Shown here in pieces: positions 17,822-26,933 of a DNA stretch of 64,000 nt. The position numbers were made by a program, and so were the translations under genes. The notes beneath the pieces were generated by a model. That model was not told the DNA's origin and searched no databases. It worked only from the letters and a program-made list of their open reading frames with translations. Where the stretch lies: positions 496,001 through 560,000 of the forward strand of contig NZ_FOAB01000001.1 in NCBI RefSeq assembly GCF_900109375.1. Reading direction: 5' to 3'. Source of the DNA: Aquimarina amphilecti (GTDB lineage Bacteria > Bacteroidota > Bacteroidia > Flavobacteriales > Flavobacteriaceae). Every line of letters starts with the position of its first letter. Position 1 is the stretch's first letter.

Positions 17822-18706
17822 TCACAAAAACAAATCAGAACTTAAATATCGATCTCCACGATCGCATATAATTGCCACAAGAACTCCATTATCTATAGTT
17901 TCTGCTAGTTTTAAGGCTGCAGTAACAGATCCTCCGCTACTCATACCAGAAAACACACCTTCTTCTTTTGCCAACCTTTTTGCCATTTCTGTAGCCTCTT
18001 CCTGACTAACTTCTATAACTTGATCTACTTTTGAAGGGTTAAATATTTTAGGAAGGTATTCTTTTGGCCATTTTCGTATTCCTGGTATTCTAGATTCATC
18101 AGTTGGTTGTACACCTACAATTTGAACGTTTTTAGACTGTTCTTTCAAATAAGTAGAAGTTCCCATAATAGTTCCGGTAGTTCCCATAGAGGAAACAAAA
18201 TGAGTAATCTTCCCACCTGTATCTCGCCAAATCTCTGGACCTGTAGTTTTATAATGTGCCTTCCAGTTATCGTCATTAGCAAACTGATTAAGCATAACAT
18301 ATCCATCGTTTATTACTTTTGCTTCGGCATAATCACGAGCTCCTTCAATACCAACATCTGCAGGAGTTAATGTTACTTCTGCTCCATATGCTCGCATAGT
18401 TTGAACACGTTCTTTAGTAGAGTTTTCCGGCATTACTAACTCGATGTTTAGTTTAAAAACACCAGCAATCATTGCTAATGCAATACCTGTGTTTCCACTA
18501 GTAGCTTCAATCAACTTACTATTTTGATCGATATCTCCACGGTCTAATGCGGATTTGATCATGTTATATGCTGCGCGATCCTTTACACTCCCGCCAGGGT
18601 TATGTCCTTCTAGTTTAAGGTATAATATAATATCGGGATTGTCAATTAGGGAAGTAGCCTTTATCAAAGGCGTATTTCCAATAAGGTCTAGAATGCTATG
18701 AGACAT
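17822..18706 (-). CDS. cysM: cysteine synthase CysM (O-acetylserine sulfhydrylase B)
   Basis: A PLP enzyme of 294 residues that makes cysteine from O-acetylserine and sulfide or thiosulfate. K42 in NPGGSVKDRAA forms the Schiff base. TSGNTG (69-74) binds the substrate carboxylate and GTTGTIMG binds the PLP phosphate. The short length and the EGHNPGGSVKDR form favour CysM over CysK. Its start codon overlaps the stop codon of cysE by one base, so the serine acetyltransferase and this enzyme are co-translated, giving both steps from serine to cysteine in one operon. Confidence 0.93.
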   Translation of the reverse strand: MSHSILDLIGNTPLIKATSLIDNPDIILYLKLEGHNPGGSVKDRAAYNMIKSALDRGDIDQNSKLIEATSGNTGIALAMIAGVFKLNIELVMPENSTKERVQTMRAYGAEVTLTPADVGIEGARDYAEAKVINDGYVMLNQFANDDNWKAHYKTTGPEIWRDTGGKITHFVSSMGTTGTIMGTSTYLKEQSKNVQIVGVQPTDESRIPGIRKWPKEYLPKIFNPSKVDQVIEVSQEEATEMAKRLAKEEGVFSGMSSGGSVTAALKLAETIDNGVLVAIICDRGDRYLSSDLFL

Positions 18707-19497
18707 TAAATTACTTTTTTAATCTTTATTTCTGAAGTATTTGATATAATCGAATTTTCCGGCACAGAAGAAGTAATCCAAGCGTTACCTCCAATAGTAC
18801 TATTAGCGCCAATAATAGTAGTGCCACCTAAGATAGTTGCATTTGCATAAATGGTAACATTATCTTCTACAGTTGGATGTCTTTTTACATTGCGAAGCTT
18901 TCTATCTACATATAAACCACCAAGAGTTACTCCTTGATATATCTTTACATTGTTTTTAATAATTGCAGTTTCTCCAATGACAATTCCTGTAGCGTGATCA
19001 ATAAAAAATGATTCACCAATCTCTGCACCAGGATTGATATCAGTTCCTGTTAATCTATGGGAATACTCTGTCATAAGTCTAGGGATAAGAGGCAATCCAA
19101 ATTTTAATAGTTCATGACTTAATCTATAGATCGCAATGGCATAAAATCCAGGGTATGCGAGATAAACCTCTTCAATAGAATTAGCTGCAGGATCACTTTT
19201 CATAAAAGAATCTGCATCTTTATTCAGTTTTTGTAAAATTTCTGGTAGTTTTTCTAAATAAGAGTGCCATATTTTACTACAAGGTCTTTCCACTTCCCAA
19301 CAGGCAAGATCCACTAACTCTTCAAAGGTTTGTTCGAGTAGATCAATATTTTTCTCCACTTCTGTGTCAGAATCAAATAAAGTGTAGAAAAGAAGGTTAG
19401 TGAAATACTCAGTTCTCTCTTTAAGTTTTAGCTTTAGATTAGGGTTCTTTTTCTGTTTTTCAATCTTAGCTATAATTTGTTCTCTTTCTTTAGTCAT
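18706..19497 (-). CDS. cysE: serine O-acetyltransferase
   Basis: A 263-residue left-handed beta-helix acetyltransferase that makes O-acetylserine from serine and acetyl-CoA. The C-terminal half has hexapeptide repeats. The catalytic segment is FFIDHATGIVIGETA (about 166-180), with the active-site His-Asp pair, and KIYQGVTLGG follows. The N-terminal helical domain (1-150) is of the kind that mediates oligomerisation. The protein lacks the long C-terminal tail of E. coli CysE that binds CysK, which fits its partner being a CysM-type enzyme encoded directly downstream with a one-base overlap. Confidence 0.93.
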   Translation of the reverse strand: MTKEREQIIAKIEKQKKNPNLKLKLKERTEYFTNLLFYTLFDSDTEVEKNIDLLEQTFEELVDLACWEVERPCSKIWHSYLEKLPEILQKLNKDADSFMKSDPAANSIEEVYLAYPGFYAIAIYRLSHELLKFGLPLIPRLMTEYSHRLTGTDINPGAEIGESFFIDHATGIVIGETAIIKNNVKIYQGVTLGGLYVDRKLRNVKRHPTVEDNVTIYANATILGGTTIIGANSTIGGNAWITSSVPENSIISNTSEIKIKKVI

Positions 19498-19791
19498 TGT
19501 GCCTATTTTGAAAAGTCTAGTAAATATATAGAATAAAGAAATAGAGAAGTCTTATTTAAATACAAATACTTACATTTTTACAATAATAATAACAAAGAAT
19601 GGTCAGAATTCATAGTAATACATAAAATTTGGTTAAAAAGATAAGACGGTTTGGTATTCTTTAAAGATGAATTACCTTTATAAGGATTTACAAAAAACTA
19701 GATCTACAGTTATTGTTTTTTGTCGATATAGCTCGTAATAAAGTGCATACAAGAAAGAATCTTAATTTATCAAACAACAATAACACAAATT

Positions 19792-20676
19792 ATGAAAAAA
19801 CTCAAAAAGGAAGATATTAAGCAGGAGGTATTCAATTTATATGATGAGTATGCACATAGTAAGATTCAGAGAAGAGAGTTTATTGAAAAGTTGGGTGTTT
19901 ATGCTGTAGGAGGAATTACAATTCCTTCTTTAATGAGTTTTTTAATGCCTAATTATAAGGATAATTTGATAGTTGATAAAAATGATGTTCAATTGGATTC
20001 TAGTTATATTACGTATAACTCGGAAAAAGGCGGAGGAGAAATAAAAGCGTTATTGTCTAAACCTAAGGATATAAAACAAAAATTAGGTGGAATTGTAGTA
20101 GTGCACGAAAACAGAGGGTTAAATCCTTACATAGAAGACACCGCAAGGAGAGCAGCGCTAGATGGTTTTATTACTATTGCACCTGATGCGTTATCTCCAT
20201 TAGGAGGATATCCTGGTAATGATGATGAAGGAAGAACATTACAAAGAAAACGAGATCGAAGTGAAATGCTAGAAGACTTTACAGCGGCATATCAATACCT
20301 AAAACAACATCAAGAATGCAATGGCAAAATTGGAGTGGTAGGATTTTGTTTTGGAGGATGGGTTTCTAATATGATGGCGGTAAAAATAGCAGATTTAGCT
20401 GCTGCGGTTCCTTTTTATGGAAGTCAGCCCAAAGAAGATGTTGATAAAATAAAATCTCCGTTAATGTTACAATTTGCAGGCCTAGACAAACGTGTCAATG
20501 AAGGTTGGCCCGAATATGAAAAAGCTCTTAAAAAAGAAAACAAAGAGTATCAGGCCTTTACGTATCCAGAAGTAAATCATGGTTTTCATAATACAAGTAC
20601 GCCAAGATATGACAAAGAAGCTGCAGAGTTGGCTTGGAGTCGCACGATACAATTTTTTAAAGAAAAGTTAGTATAG
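19792..20676 (+). CDS. dienelactone hydrolase family protein with Tat-type signal
   Basis: A 294-residue alpha/beta hydrolase. The apparent catalytic triad is C186 in GFCFGG, D232 in AGLDKR and H263 in VNHGFH, with E106 in HENRG, exactly the dienelactone-hydrolase set with a cysteine nucleophile. The N-terminus carries QRREFIEKLGVYAVGG (about 26-41), a twin-arginine export motif followed by a hydrophobic stretch, so it is probably exported folded to the periplasm. Homologues are often annotated as carboxymethylenebutenolidase, but no aromatic-ring degradation genes are present, so the true ester substrate is unknown. Confidence 0.9.
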   Translation: MKKLKKEDIKQEVFNLYDEYAHSKIQRREFIEKLGVYAVGGITIPSLMSFLMPNYKDNLIVDKNDVQLDSSYITYNSEKGGGEIKALLSKPKDIKQKLGGIVVVHENRGLNPYIEDTARRAALDGFITIAPDALSPLGGYPGNDDEGRTLQRKRDRSEMLEDFTAAYQYLKQHQECNGKIGVVGFCFGGWVSNMMAVKIADLAAAVPFYGSQPKEDVDKIKSPLMLQFAGLDKRVNEGWPEYEKALKKENKEYQAFTYPEVNHGFHNTSTPRYDKEAAELAWSRTIQFFKEKLV

Positions 20677-20721
20677 TATTCGGTTCAATAAATTAAAGAT
20701 ATAATAATTAAATCAAAACAT

Positions 20722-21402
20722 ATGCAGGTTAGAATTCCTGAATTGGCATTCGAGTTTTTAAAAGATCTAAAAAAAAACAATCACAGGGATTGGATGCAAG
20801 AACATAAAAAACGGTATCAATCTAACGAGAAGGAACTAAAAGCGTTCTATGCTTCAGTGATGGAAAAGTTAAATGAAGAAGATGAGATAGAGAAGACCAA
20901 AGTGTTTAGAATTAATAGAGACGTTCGTTTTAGTAAAGATAAAACTCCCTATAATGTTCACCGAAGCGTTAGTTTTAGTAGAGCAGGAGCACATCGTAGA
21001 GGAGGATATTATTTGAGGTTAGAACCTGGTAATTCTCGCATGGCTGGTGGTTTTTTTAGTCCAGAACCTAAAGATTTATTGCGAATTCGAAAGGAGTTCG
21101 AAATGGATGATCAAGAAATTAGAGATATTTTGGATCATCCAGATTTCAAAAAAGCATTTGGAGGTTTTAATACAGGATATCAAGTGAAAACCGCACCCAA
21201 GGGATTTAGTAAAGATCACCCATCAATTGATTTGATTAAAAACAAATCATTTTTTGTTGAACATAAATTTACAGATAAAGAGGTGTTTGCTAATGATTTT
21301 TTAGAAAAACTGGTATATCACTATGGCTTATTAAGACCGTATTTTGATTATATGAGTGATGTGTTAACTACTGATTTAAATGGGGTGTCTTTAATTGATT
21401 AG
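20722..21402 (+). CDS. DUF2461 family protein
   Basis: A 226-residue protein of the DUF2461 (TIGR02453) family, a conserved uncharacterised group. The hallmark stretch is FRINRDVRFSKDKTPYN (about residues 62-78), followed by GGYYLRLEPG. The start gives FEFLKDLKKNNHRDWMQEHK, also typical. No signal peptide or membrane segment, so it is cytoplasmic. It follows the dienelactone hydrolase by 45 bases and may share its transcript. Function is not known. Confidence 0.9.
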   Translation: MQVRIPELAFEFLKDLKKNNHRDWMQEHKKRYQSNEKELKAFYASVMEKLNEEDEIEKTKVFRINRDVRFSKDKTPYNVHRSVSFSRAGAHRRGGYYLRLEPGNSRMAGGFFSPEPKDLLRIRKEFEMDDQEIRDILDHPDFKKAFGGFNTGYQVKTAPKGFSKDHPSIDLIKNKSFFVEHKFTDKEVFANDFLEKLVYHYGLLRPYFDYMSDVLTTDLNGVSLID

Positions 21403-21480
21403 TGATGTAATTTTAATTAGGTTTAAACGACTATCAAATTATAGTTTTAACCACATTTTAAACCCAACAAAAAATAAAAT

Positions 21481-22470
21481 ATGAAAAGAATAGCAATAAA
21501 CGGATTCGGAAGGATTGGACGAGCTGCACTTAAAGTAATTATGGAAGAACCAAACTTAGAAGTGGTAGCAGTGAATGATTTAATGTCAATTGATAATGCA
21601 CAATATCTTCTGAAATACGATAGTGTTTATGGTATTTATGATAAAGAAGTACGTATTCATGAAGATCATTTACATATAGATGGCAAGAAGGTATTATATT
21701 TTAATCAGAGGGATCCGGAACAACTTCCTTGGAAAGAAAATAATATTGATGTAGTAATAGAAAGTACAGGTTTCTTTACGAACAGAGAAGATGCAGAAAA
21801 GCATATTAAAGCCGGCGCTACTAATGTTGTGATTTCTGGCCCTACAAAAAGTAAAGATACACCAACAGTAGTCCATGGTGTAAATACGGAAGATGGAAAA
21901 ACGGCTATATTTTCTTGTGCTAGTTGTACGACAAATAATATTAGTCCTGTTGTAGAAATCTTAGGGAGAACTATTGGAATTAAAAAAGCAATATTAAATA
22001 CCATCCACGCGTATACAGCTTCGCAAACCTTGGTTGATGCACCATCAAAAAAGAACCCTAGAATGGGTAGAGCAGGAGCAGTTAATCTTACTCCAACCTC
22101 TACAGGTGCAGCAATAGCAACAACAAAAGCTTTACCTCAGTTCGAAGGAAAATTTGATGGTATAGCAGTAAGAACTCCGGTACCAGTAGGTTCTGTTAGT
22201 GATGTAACATTTATAGCTGAAAGAGATACAACTGCTGAAGAGATCAATGAAATACTCCTAAAAGAGGCCGAAACTGATAGATATCTTAAAGTGTTGGATG
22301 TAACTTATGAACCTATTGTATCTTCGGATATACAAATGAATCCATTTGCTTCTACTGTAGATGCTTCTATGACAAGAGTAGTAGATGGGGATTTAGTTAA
22401 AATTATGATCTGGTATGATAACGAATGGGGATTCACAAATCAAATGATTAGACAAATTTTAGAATTGTAA
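21481..22470 (+). CDS. gap: glyceraldehyde-3-phosphate dehydrogenase, type I
   Basis: A 329-residue GAPDH oxidising glyceraldehyde-3-phosphate to 1,3-bisphosphoglycerate. The NAD-binding start is INGFGRIGR (6-14) and D33 in VNDL indicates NAD preference. Catalytic C149 sits in SCASCTTN and H176 in NTIHAYT. The C-terminus WYDNEWGFTNQM is canonical. The N-terminal half shows a few family-unusual insertions or substitutions, and other Bacteroidota carry more than one gap, so it could be the glycolytic or the gluconeogenic copy. No glycolytic neighbours. Confidence 0.95.
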   Translation: MKRIAINGFGRIGRAALKVIMEEPNLEVVAVNDLMSIDNAQYLLKYDSVYGIYDKEVRIHEDHLHIDGKKVLYFNQRDPEQLPWKENNIDVVIESTGFFTNREDAEKHIKAGATNVVISGPTKSKDTPTVVHGVNTEDGKTAIFSCASCTTNNISPVVEILGRTIGIKKAILNTIHAYTASQTLVDAPSKKNPRMGRAGAVNLTPTSTGAAIATTKALPQFEGKFDGIAVRTPVPVGSVSDVTFIAERDTTAEEINEILLKEAETDRYLKVLDVTYEPIVSSDIQMNPFASTVDASMTRVVDGDLVKIMIWYDNEWGFTNQMIRQILEL

Positions 22471-22611
22471 TCTATTTTAGACTTTTAGATATCTAAAATC
22501 TCATGTTTTTGTTTGTATTAATTTTAACATAAACTAAATTTTCGTGTTATATTTTTGAGGATTCAGTATCAAAAACAACTAATTATAAAGAATAAATACG
22601 AAATTTTTAAC

Positions 22612-24837
22612 GTGAGATTTTGGGTTATTGTATTTTTTTTAGGTGCAAGTCATCTAATTTTTTGTCAAAAAAATAGCATTAAAAAATCTTTTGTAGTAGG
22701 TACTACCTCAGAAAGTATAACTATTGATGGCCAATTAGATGAAGCTATTTGGACAAAATTAGAACCTGCAAAAGATTTTGCACAATATTTTCCTAATGAC
22801 TCTTTGCCAGCAGCAGCTCAAACTGAGATATATATGTGCACGGATAAAAAGAACTTGTATATAGGAATTAAATGTTATGCTGCTGGAAACGATTGGGTAA
22901 TTGAATCATTGCGTCGAGATTATCGAGCTGGAGGTAATGATAATATTACACTGCTATTTGATACTTTTGATGATCAAACAAATGCATTTTATTTTGGAAT
23001 TAATCCTGAAGGTGTTTTAAGAGAAGGTACTATAAGTAATGGTGGAAATGTTTTTCAGGATTTTTCTACTTCTTGGGATAACAAGTGGAGAGGAAGTGCT
23101 AAAAAGTATGATGGATATTATACAGCAGAACTAGAGATACCATTTAGTACATTTAGATACCCTACACCTTCCAAAAAATGGGGTTTTACTTCTTATAGAT
23201 TCGATACACAGTCTAATGAAATAAGTACGTACCCAGGAACGCCACGTAATCAGGTGGTTTTTACACTGGCGTATCCAGCAGAAATGATCTGGGAAGAAGA
23301 TTTGGTCACTAAGAGCAGTGCTGTTTCTTTAATACCGTTTGTTTCAACAGGAATTAATAAGGATTATGAAGATAATGAACCAACAGATCAAATTTTTGAA
23401 GTAGGAGGAGACGCCAAAATAGCTTTGACTCCAGGTTTAAATTTGGATTTGACTGTAAACCCTGATTTTTCGCAAGTAGAAGTTGATGAACAAATAACAA
23501 ACCTTGATCGTTTTGAGATCTTTTTTCCAGAGCGAAGACAATTCTTTTTAGAAAATGCAGATCTTTTCGGGCAGTTCGGTTTTTCAAATATTAATCCATT
23601 TTTTTCTAGACGTATTGGGGTGGGAGAAGATGTAGTAACTGAAGAATTGGTACAAAATAGGATTTATGGAGGTTTGCGAATAAGTGGAAAGTTGGATCCT
23701 AAAACTCGAGTTGGGTTGTTAAATATGCAAACTGCCTCTAGTAAGGAACAAGGAATTCCCGGAACAAATTTTGGAGTAGGTGTCATACAAAGAAAAATAG
23801 GTGTGCGTTCCAACTTGGGAATCATTGCTGTGAATAAACAAGCAGTGAATTTTGATGAAAATTTAGATACGTTGGATGTTAACCGATATAATAGAATGGT
23901 AGGTTTGGATTACAACTATTCTACTAAGAGTAATACTTGGTTTGGTAAAAGTTTTATTCACTCAACATTTTCTCCTGATACAGATATGTCCATAGCCCAA
24001 GGAACGACGGTTAATTATAACACAAGAAAGTTTGGTGCTTTATGGAAGCACGAATACGTTCATGAAGATTATAATGCGGAAGTAGGGTTTACCCCAAGAA
24101 CAAATTATTTTAGAATTAGCCCAACCGCCGAACTAAGGTATTATCCACAAAATGATTTTCTGAATAATTATAATTATTCGCTAGAAGCAGATGTTTTTTG
24201 GAGACCAGAATTTGGAAAAACTGATCATTTTTTCTCAGTTGGATTGGGAGGGGAGTTGACCCAAAGATCAAATTTTGGTTTTAATCTAAATCATAATTAT
24301 GTATATCTTTTTGATCCATTTGATCCTACAGGTACCGATTCAACAGAATTGGCAGCGGATCAAGATTTCTCTTGGATAAGTTTTACTGGAAACTATCGTA
24401 GTGATCGACGAAAAGTATTTAGTTGGAACCTAAGTCCATACGTCGGAGAATATTTTAATGGTTGGAGATACGGTACTAGAGGAGGCTTTAACCTGCGTTT
24501 TCAACCCAAAGGTTTTTTCTCTTTAAATTACGCAGTTAATGTTTTTGATTTACCTCACTTAGATGGTACAAGAGAAACTTATTTAATCAGCCCTAGAATA
24601 GATTATACATTTTCTAAAAGTTTATTTACGTCAGTTTTTGTTCAGTATAATTCACAAAATGATAATACTAATATTAATGCACGAATCCAATGGAGGTTTG
24701 CTCCAGTATCAGATTTAATACTCGTATATACAGATAATTATCTAACAGGAAACGTAGATGATCCAATGAATCGATTTGCTTTTGATGTAAGAACCCGTTC
24801 TATTGTACTTAAAATTACATATTGGTTAAACCTGTGA
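22612..24837 (+). CDS. DUF5916 outer-membrane protein with CBM9-like N-terminal domain
   Basis: About 741 residues. The frame is open from TTG 22555, but the GTG at 22612 gives a proper signal peptide (MRFWVIVFFLGASHLIFCQ), so I choose it; a TATTTTTG box (22550-22557) fits. The N-terminal domain (about 30-220) resembles the family 9 carbohydrate-binding/DOMON-like fold (ITIDGQLDEAIW, then DNDNI-like and FDTFDDQTNAFYFGINP). The rest (about 260-741) is a long beta-strand series ending in an aromatic-rich strand, typical of an outer-membrane barrel. The DUF5916 family is common in Bacteroidota; function unknown, possibly binding or transport at the surface. Confidence 0.85.
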   Translation: MRFWVIVFFLGASHLIFCQKNSIKKSFVVGTTSESITIDGQLDEAIWTKLEPAKDFAQYFPNDSLPAAAQTEIYMCTDKKNLYIGIKCYAAGNDWVIESLRRDYRAGGNDNITLLFDTFDDQTNAFYFGINPEGVLREGTISNGGNVFQDFSTSWDNKWRGSAKKYDGYYTAELEIPFSTFRYPTPSKKWGFTSYRFDTQSNEISTYPGTPRNQVVFTLAYPAEMIWEEDLVTKSSAVSLIPFVSTGINKDYEDNEPTDQIFEVGGDAKIALTPGLNLDLTVNPDFSQVEVDEQITNLDRFEIFFPERRQFFLENADLFGQFGFSNINPFFSRRIGVGEDVVTEELVQNRIYGGLRISGKLDPKTRVGLLNMQTASSKEQGIPGTNFGVGVIQRKIGVRSNLGIIAVNKQAVNFDENLDTLDVNRYNRMVGLDYNYSTKSNTWFGKSFIHSTFSPDTDMSIAQGTTVNYNTRKFGALWKHEYVHEDYNAEVGFTPRTNYFRISPTAELRYYPQNDFLNNYNYSLEADVFWRPEFGKTDHFFSVGLGGELTQRSNFGFNLNHNYVYLFDPFDPTGTDSTELAADQDFSWISFTGNYRSDRRKVFSWNLSPYVGEYFNGWRYGTRGGFNLRFQPKGFFSLNYAVNVFDLPHLDGTRETYLISPRIDYTFSKSLFTSVFVQYNSQNDNTNINARIQWRFAPVSDLILVYTDNYLTGNVDDPMNRFAFDVRTRSIVLKITYWLNL

Positions 24838-24864
24838 AATAGTTGATCAGATATCGTTTAGTTT

Positions 24865-25944
24865 TTAGTATTCTATAGGTATTCTCATAATAGTTTCTAC
24901 ACCATTGTTATTTTTTAGATTTCTGAATGTAAAATCGAAATTCTTATTGTAAAGGGTAAATAATCTGTCTTTTATATTTTTAATACCCATTCCCGAAGAT
25001 TCAATATCTTTTATGATCTCTCCATTATTGGTAATGTTAATTAATAATTCATCATTCTTTTTTGAGATACTTAACTTGACTTTAAGGTTTTCTACAGTAT
25101 AAGAATATCCGTGTTTAAAGGAGTTTTCAATAATAGGTTGAATAATCATACTTGGAATTAAGACATCTTCGATATTTTCTTCTATTTTAATATCCATTGT
25201 TAAATGATCAGAAAATCGTATTCTCATAATATCGATATATTTATTTAATAATGATATCTCTTGATGTAATGGAATTAAATTCTCATTTTTTATGATTAAA
25301 ACTTCTCGTAATAAATCTCCTAAAAAAACAATCATATCCTGGGCTTTTTTTTGATCTTCTATGATTAAAGCAGAAATACTGTTAAGGGTGTTAAAAAGAA
25401 AATGAGGGTTTAGTTGAGATTTTAACGCCTCCATTTTAACATTAATAAGCTGTTCTGATAATTGCGCTTTTTGCACCTCCATTTTACTGGTTCTATTAAT
25501 GTAATAATAAGAATAGATGATACTTACGAAACCTACATACCCTAGAAAATCGCGACCTGAAGAATACACTAGCTCAGATATGATTTCGCTTTTAGATAGG
25601 GAAATACTACTATCTTCGGTAATTATTAAGTAAATGACTCCTGATAAAGTAACGAGTAATCCATAAATCCATGATAACACGAAGTGGATGGGAATGATAT
25701 ATACCCACTTATAGTTTCGATTAATCATAATTTTTGTAACTATAAGAATAATGAAAACAATAGGAGTAATGATAATTGTTGTAGGGATTATTTGTTGAAT
25801 GATTATGCGAAACCATTCGGTGTTTTCAATAGCCCTATCTTCAAGATAATTTAAAAAAAATTCTTGTAGTATCGTCACTGTTTTGTACCCACTGACATAC
25901 CCCATAAGGATTAAGAATAGTTTTTTATCTATTAATTTTCTCAA
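24865..25944 (-). CDS. LytS/YehU-type sensor histidine kinase
   Basis: A 359-residue membrane kinase. Four hydrophobic segments fill residues about 10-150 (for example TTIIITPIVFIILIVTKIM), with no obvious extracytoplasmic ligand domain. The HisKA_7TM/His_kinase domain follows: phospho-acceptor H181 in LKSQLNPHFLFNTLNS and an ATPase domain ending GMGIKNIKDRL. It ends one base before the LytTR regulator's coding frame begins downstream of it on the genome, that is, the regulator gene precedes it in the transcript with no gap. The signal is unknown. The likely target is the divergent NHL gene at 26934. Confidence 0.92.
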   Translation of the reverse strand: MRKLIDKKLFLILMGYVSGYKTVTILQEFFLNYLEDRAIENTEWFRIIIQQIIPTTIIITPIVFIILIVTKIMINRNYKWVYIIPIHFVLSWIYGLLVTLSGVIYLIITEDSSISLSKSEIISELVYSSGRDFLGYVGFVSIIYSYYYINRTSKMEVQKAQLSEQLINVKMEALKSQLNPHFLFNTLNSISALIIEDQKKAQDMIVFLGDLLREVLIIKNENLIPLHQEISLLNKYIDIMRIRFSDHLTMDIKIEENIEDVLIPSMIIQPIIENSFKHGYSYTVENLKVKLSISKKNDELLINITNNGEIIKDIESSGMGIKNIKDRLFTLYNKNFDFTFRNLKNNNGVETIMRIPIEY

Positions 25945-26706
25945 TTACACTCCCATTTTGGTTAAAAACGTTTTCTTGTAACTCTTACTAATCCTAAATT
26001 GATTACTGTCTTTCATTTTTACATGAATTGCTCCATAGCCCGAGTTTATAAGTTCCTTTATGAAATCAATATTAATAATTGTGGATCGATGGATTCTTAT
26101 AAAATGATCAGGATTTAACATATCAAGTAGGTTTTGCAGAGATTCTCTAAGGAGATACTTTTTGTTTTCGGTATATATTTCTGCATAGTAGTTAGAAGCA
26201 GTTATATATATAATTTCATTTAGAGGGATAAATATAGTTCTGTTTCTTAATGGGATAGGAAGTTTTTTGATAGGGTTTTTATCCGCAACACGAACATGAT
26301 TCATTAGGTTGTTTACCTTTTTTTGGAACAGAGAAGTATCTTTTTTATGAAAAGCTTCAATTGCTTTATTGACAGATATATAAAACCGACTTTCATTAAA
26401 AGGTTTTAATAAATAATCAAAAGCAAAAAAATTAAATGCTTTTAATGCATAAGCGTCAAAAGCCGTTACAAATATTATCATAGGAGCTTTTACCGAAATT
26501 CTCTCTAGAATATCAAAGCCGGTCATGTCTTTTAGTTTTATATCTAAAAAAATAAGATTGGGTTTTAATGTGTCGATCATTAAAATAGCTTCCTTTCCAG
26601 TTTTACAGATACCAATGACATTAATCATGGGCTCCGTTCTAAGTAAGTTATTAATTAAGTTCCTTGCTAAAGGTTCATCATCAATAATTAATGCTGAAAT
26701 TTTCAT
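25945..26706 (-). CDS. LytTR-family response regulator
   Basis: A 253-residue two-domain regulator: an N-terminal receiver domain with D55 in LIFLDIKLKD as phospho-acceptor and LLKPF as the conserved lysine, and a C-terminal LytTR DNA-binding domain (about 145-250, ending IRIHRSTIINIDFIKEL and FRISKSYKK). It is the first gene of the pair with the histidine kinase. LytTR proteins bind pairs of about 9-bp direct repeats on one DNA face. Three such repeats with a 21-bp period lie just upstream (26789-26842), so it probably regulates itself and/or the divergent gene. Confidence 0.94.
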   Translation of the reverse strand: MKISALIIDDEPLARNLINNLLRTEPMINVIGICKTGKEAILMIDTLKPNLIFLDIKLKDMTGFDILERISVKAPMIIFVTAFDAYALKAFNFFAFDYLLKPFNESRFYISVNKAIEAFHKKDTSLFQKKVNNLMNHVRVADKNPIKKLPIPLRNRTIFIPLNEIIYITASNYYAEIYTENKKYLLRESLQNLLDMLNPDHFIRIHRSTIINIDFIKELINSGYGAIHVKMKDSNQFRISKSYKKTFLTKMGV

Positions 26707-26788
26707 GTCCCCGATATATCTACATTTTTATTATGCGTTTATGGAACAATTTAGACAAAAAATGTATGTCAATCATTTATTAATTGCA

Positions 26789-26842
26789 TTCACATCAAAA
26801 TATGATGTATTCACTTCAAAAAAAAGGTGATCTACTTCAAAC
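26789..26842. promoter_or_regulatory. three direct repeats at 21-bp period, candidate LytTR binding sites
   Basis: TTCACATCAAAA (26789-26800), TTCACTTCAAAA (26810-26821) and TCTACTTCAAAC (26831-26842) start exactly 21 bases apart. Two helical turns is the spacing used by dimeric LytTR regulators. They lie between the LytTR gene and the divergent NHL gene. Confidence 0.55.
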
Positions 26843-26933
26843 TGTTATAGAGATATTATAAAAACAAATAATTTTAAATTGAAATAACGAAAACACATCA
26901 TCTATTTATTATTTAATTTAAAAGAACAAAAAA

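Noticed and set aside
19667..19738. 23-codon plus-strand frame upstream of the dienelactone hydrolase
   Set aside because: Short, no conserved features, no promoter fit; kept only as plain intergenic sequence.
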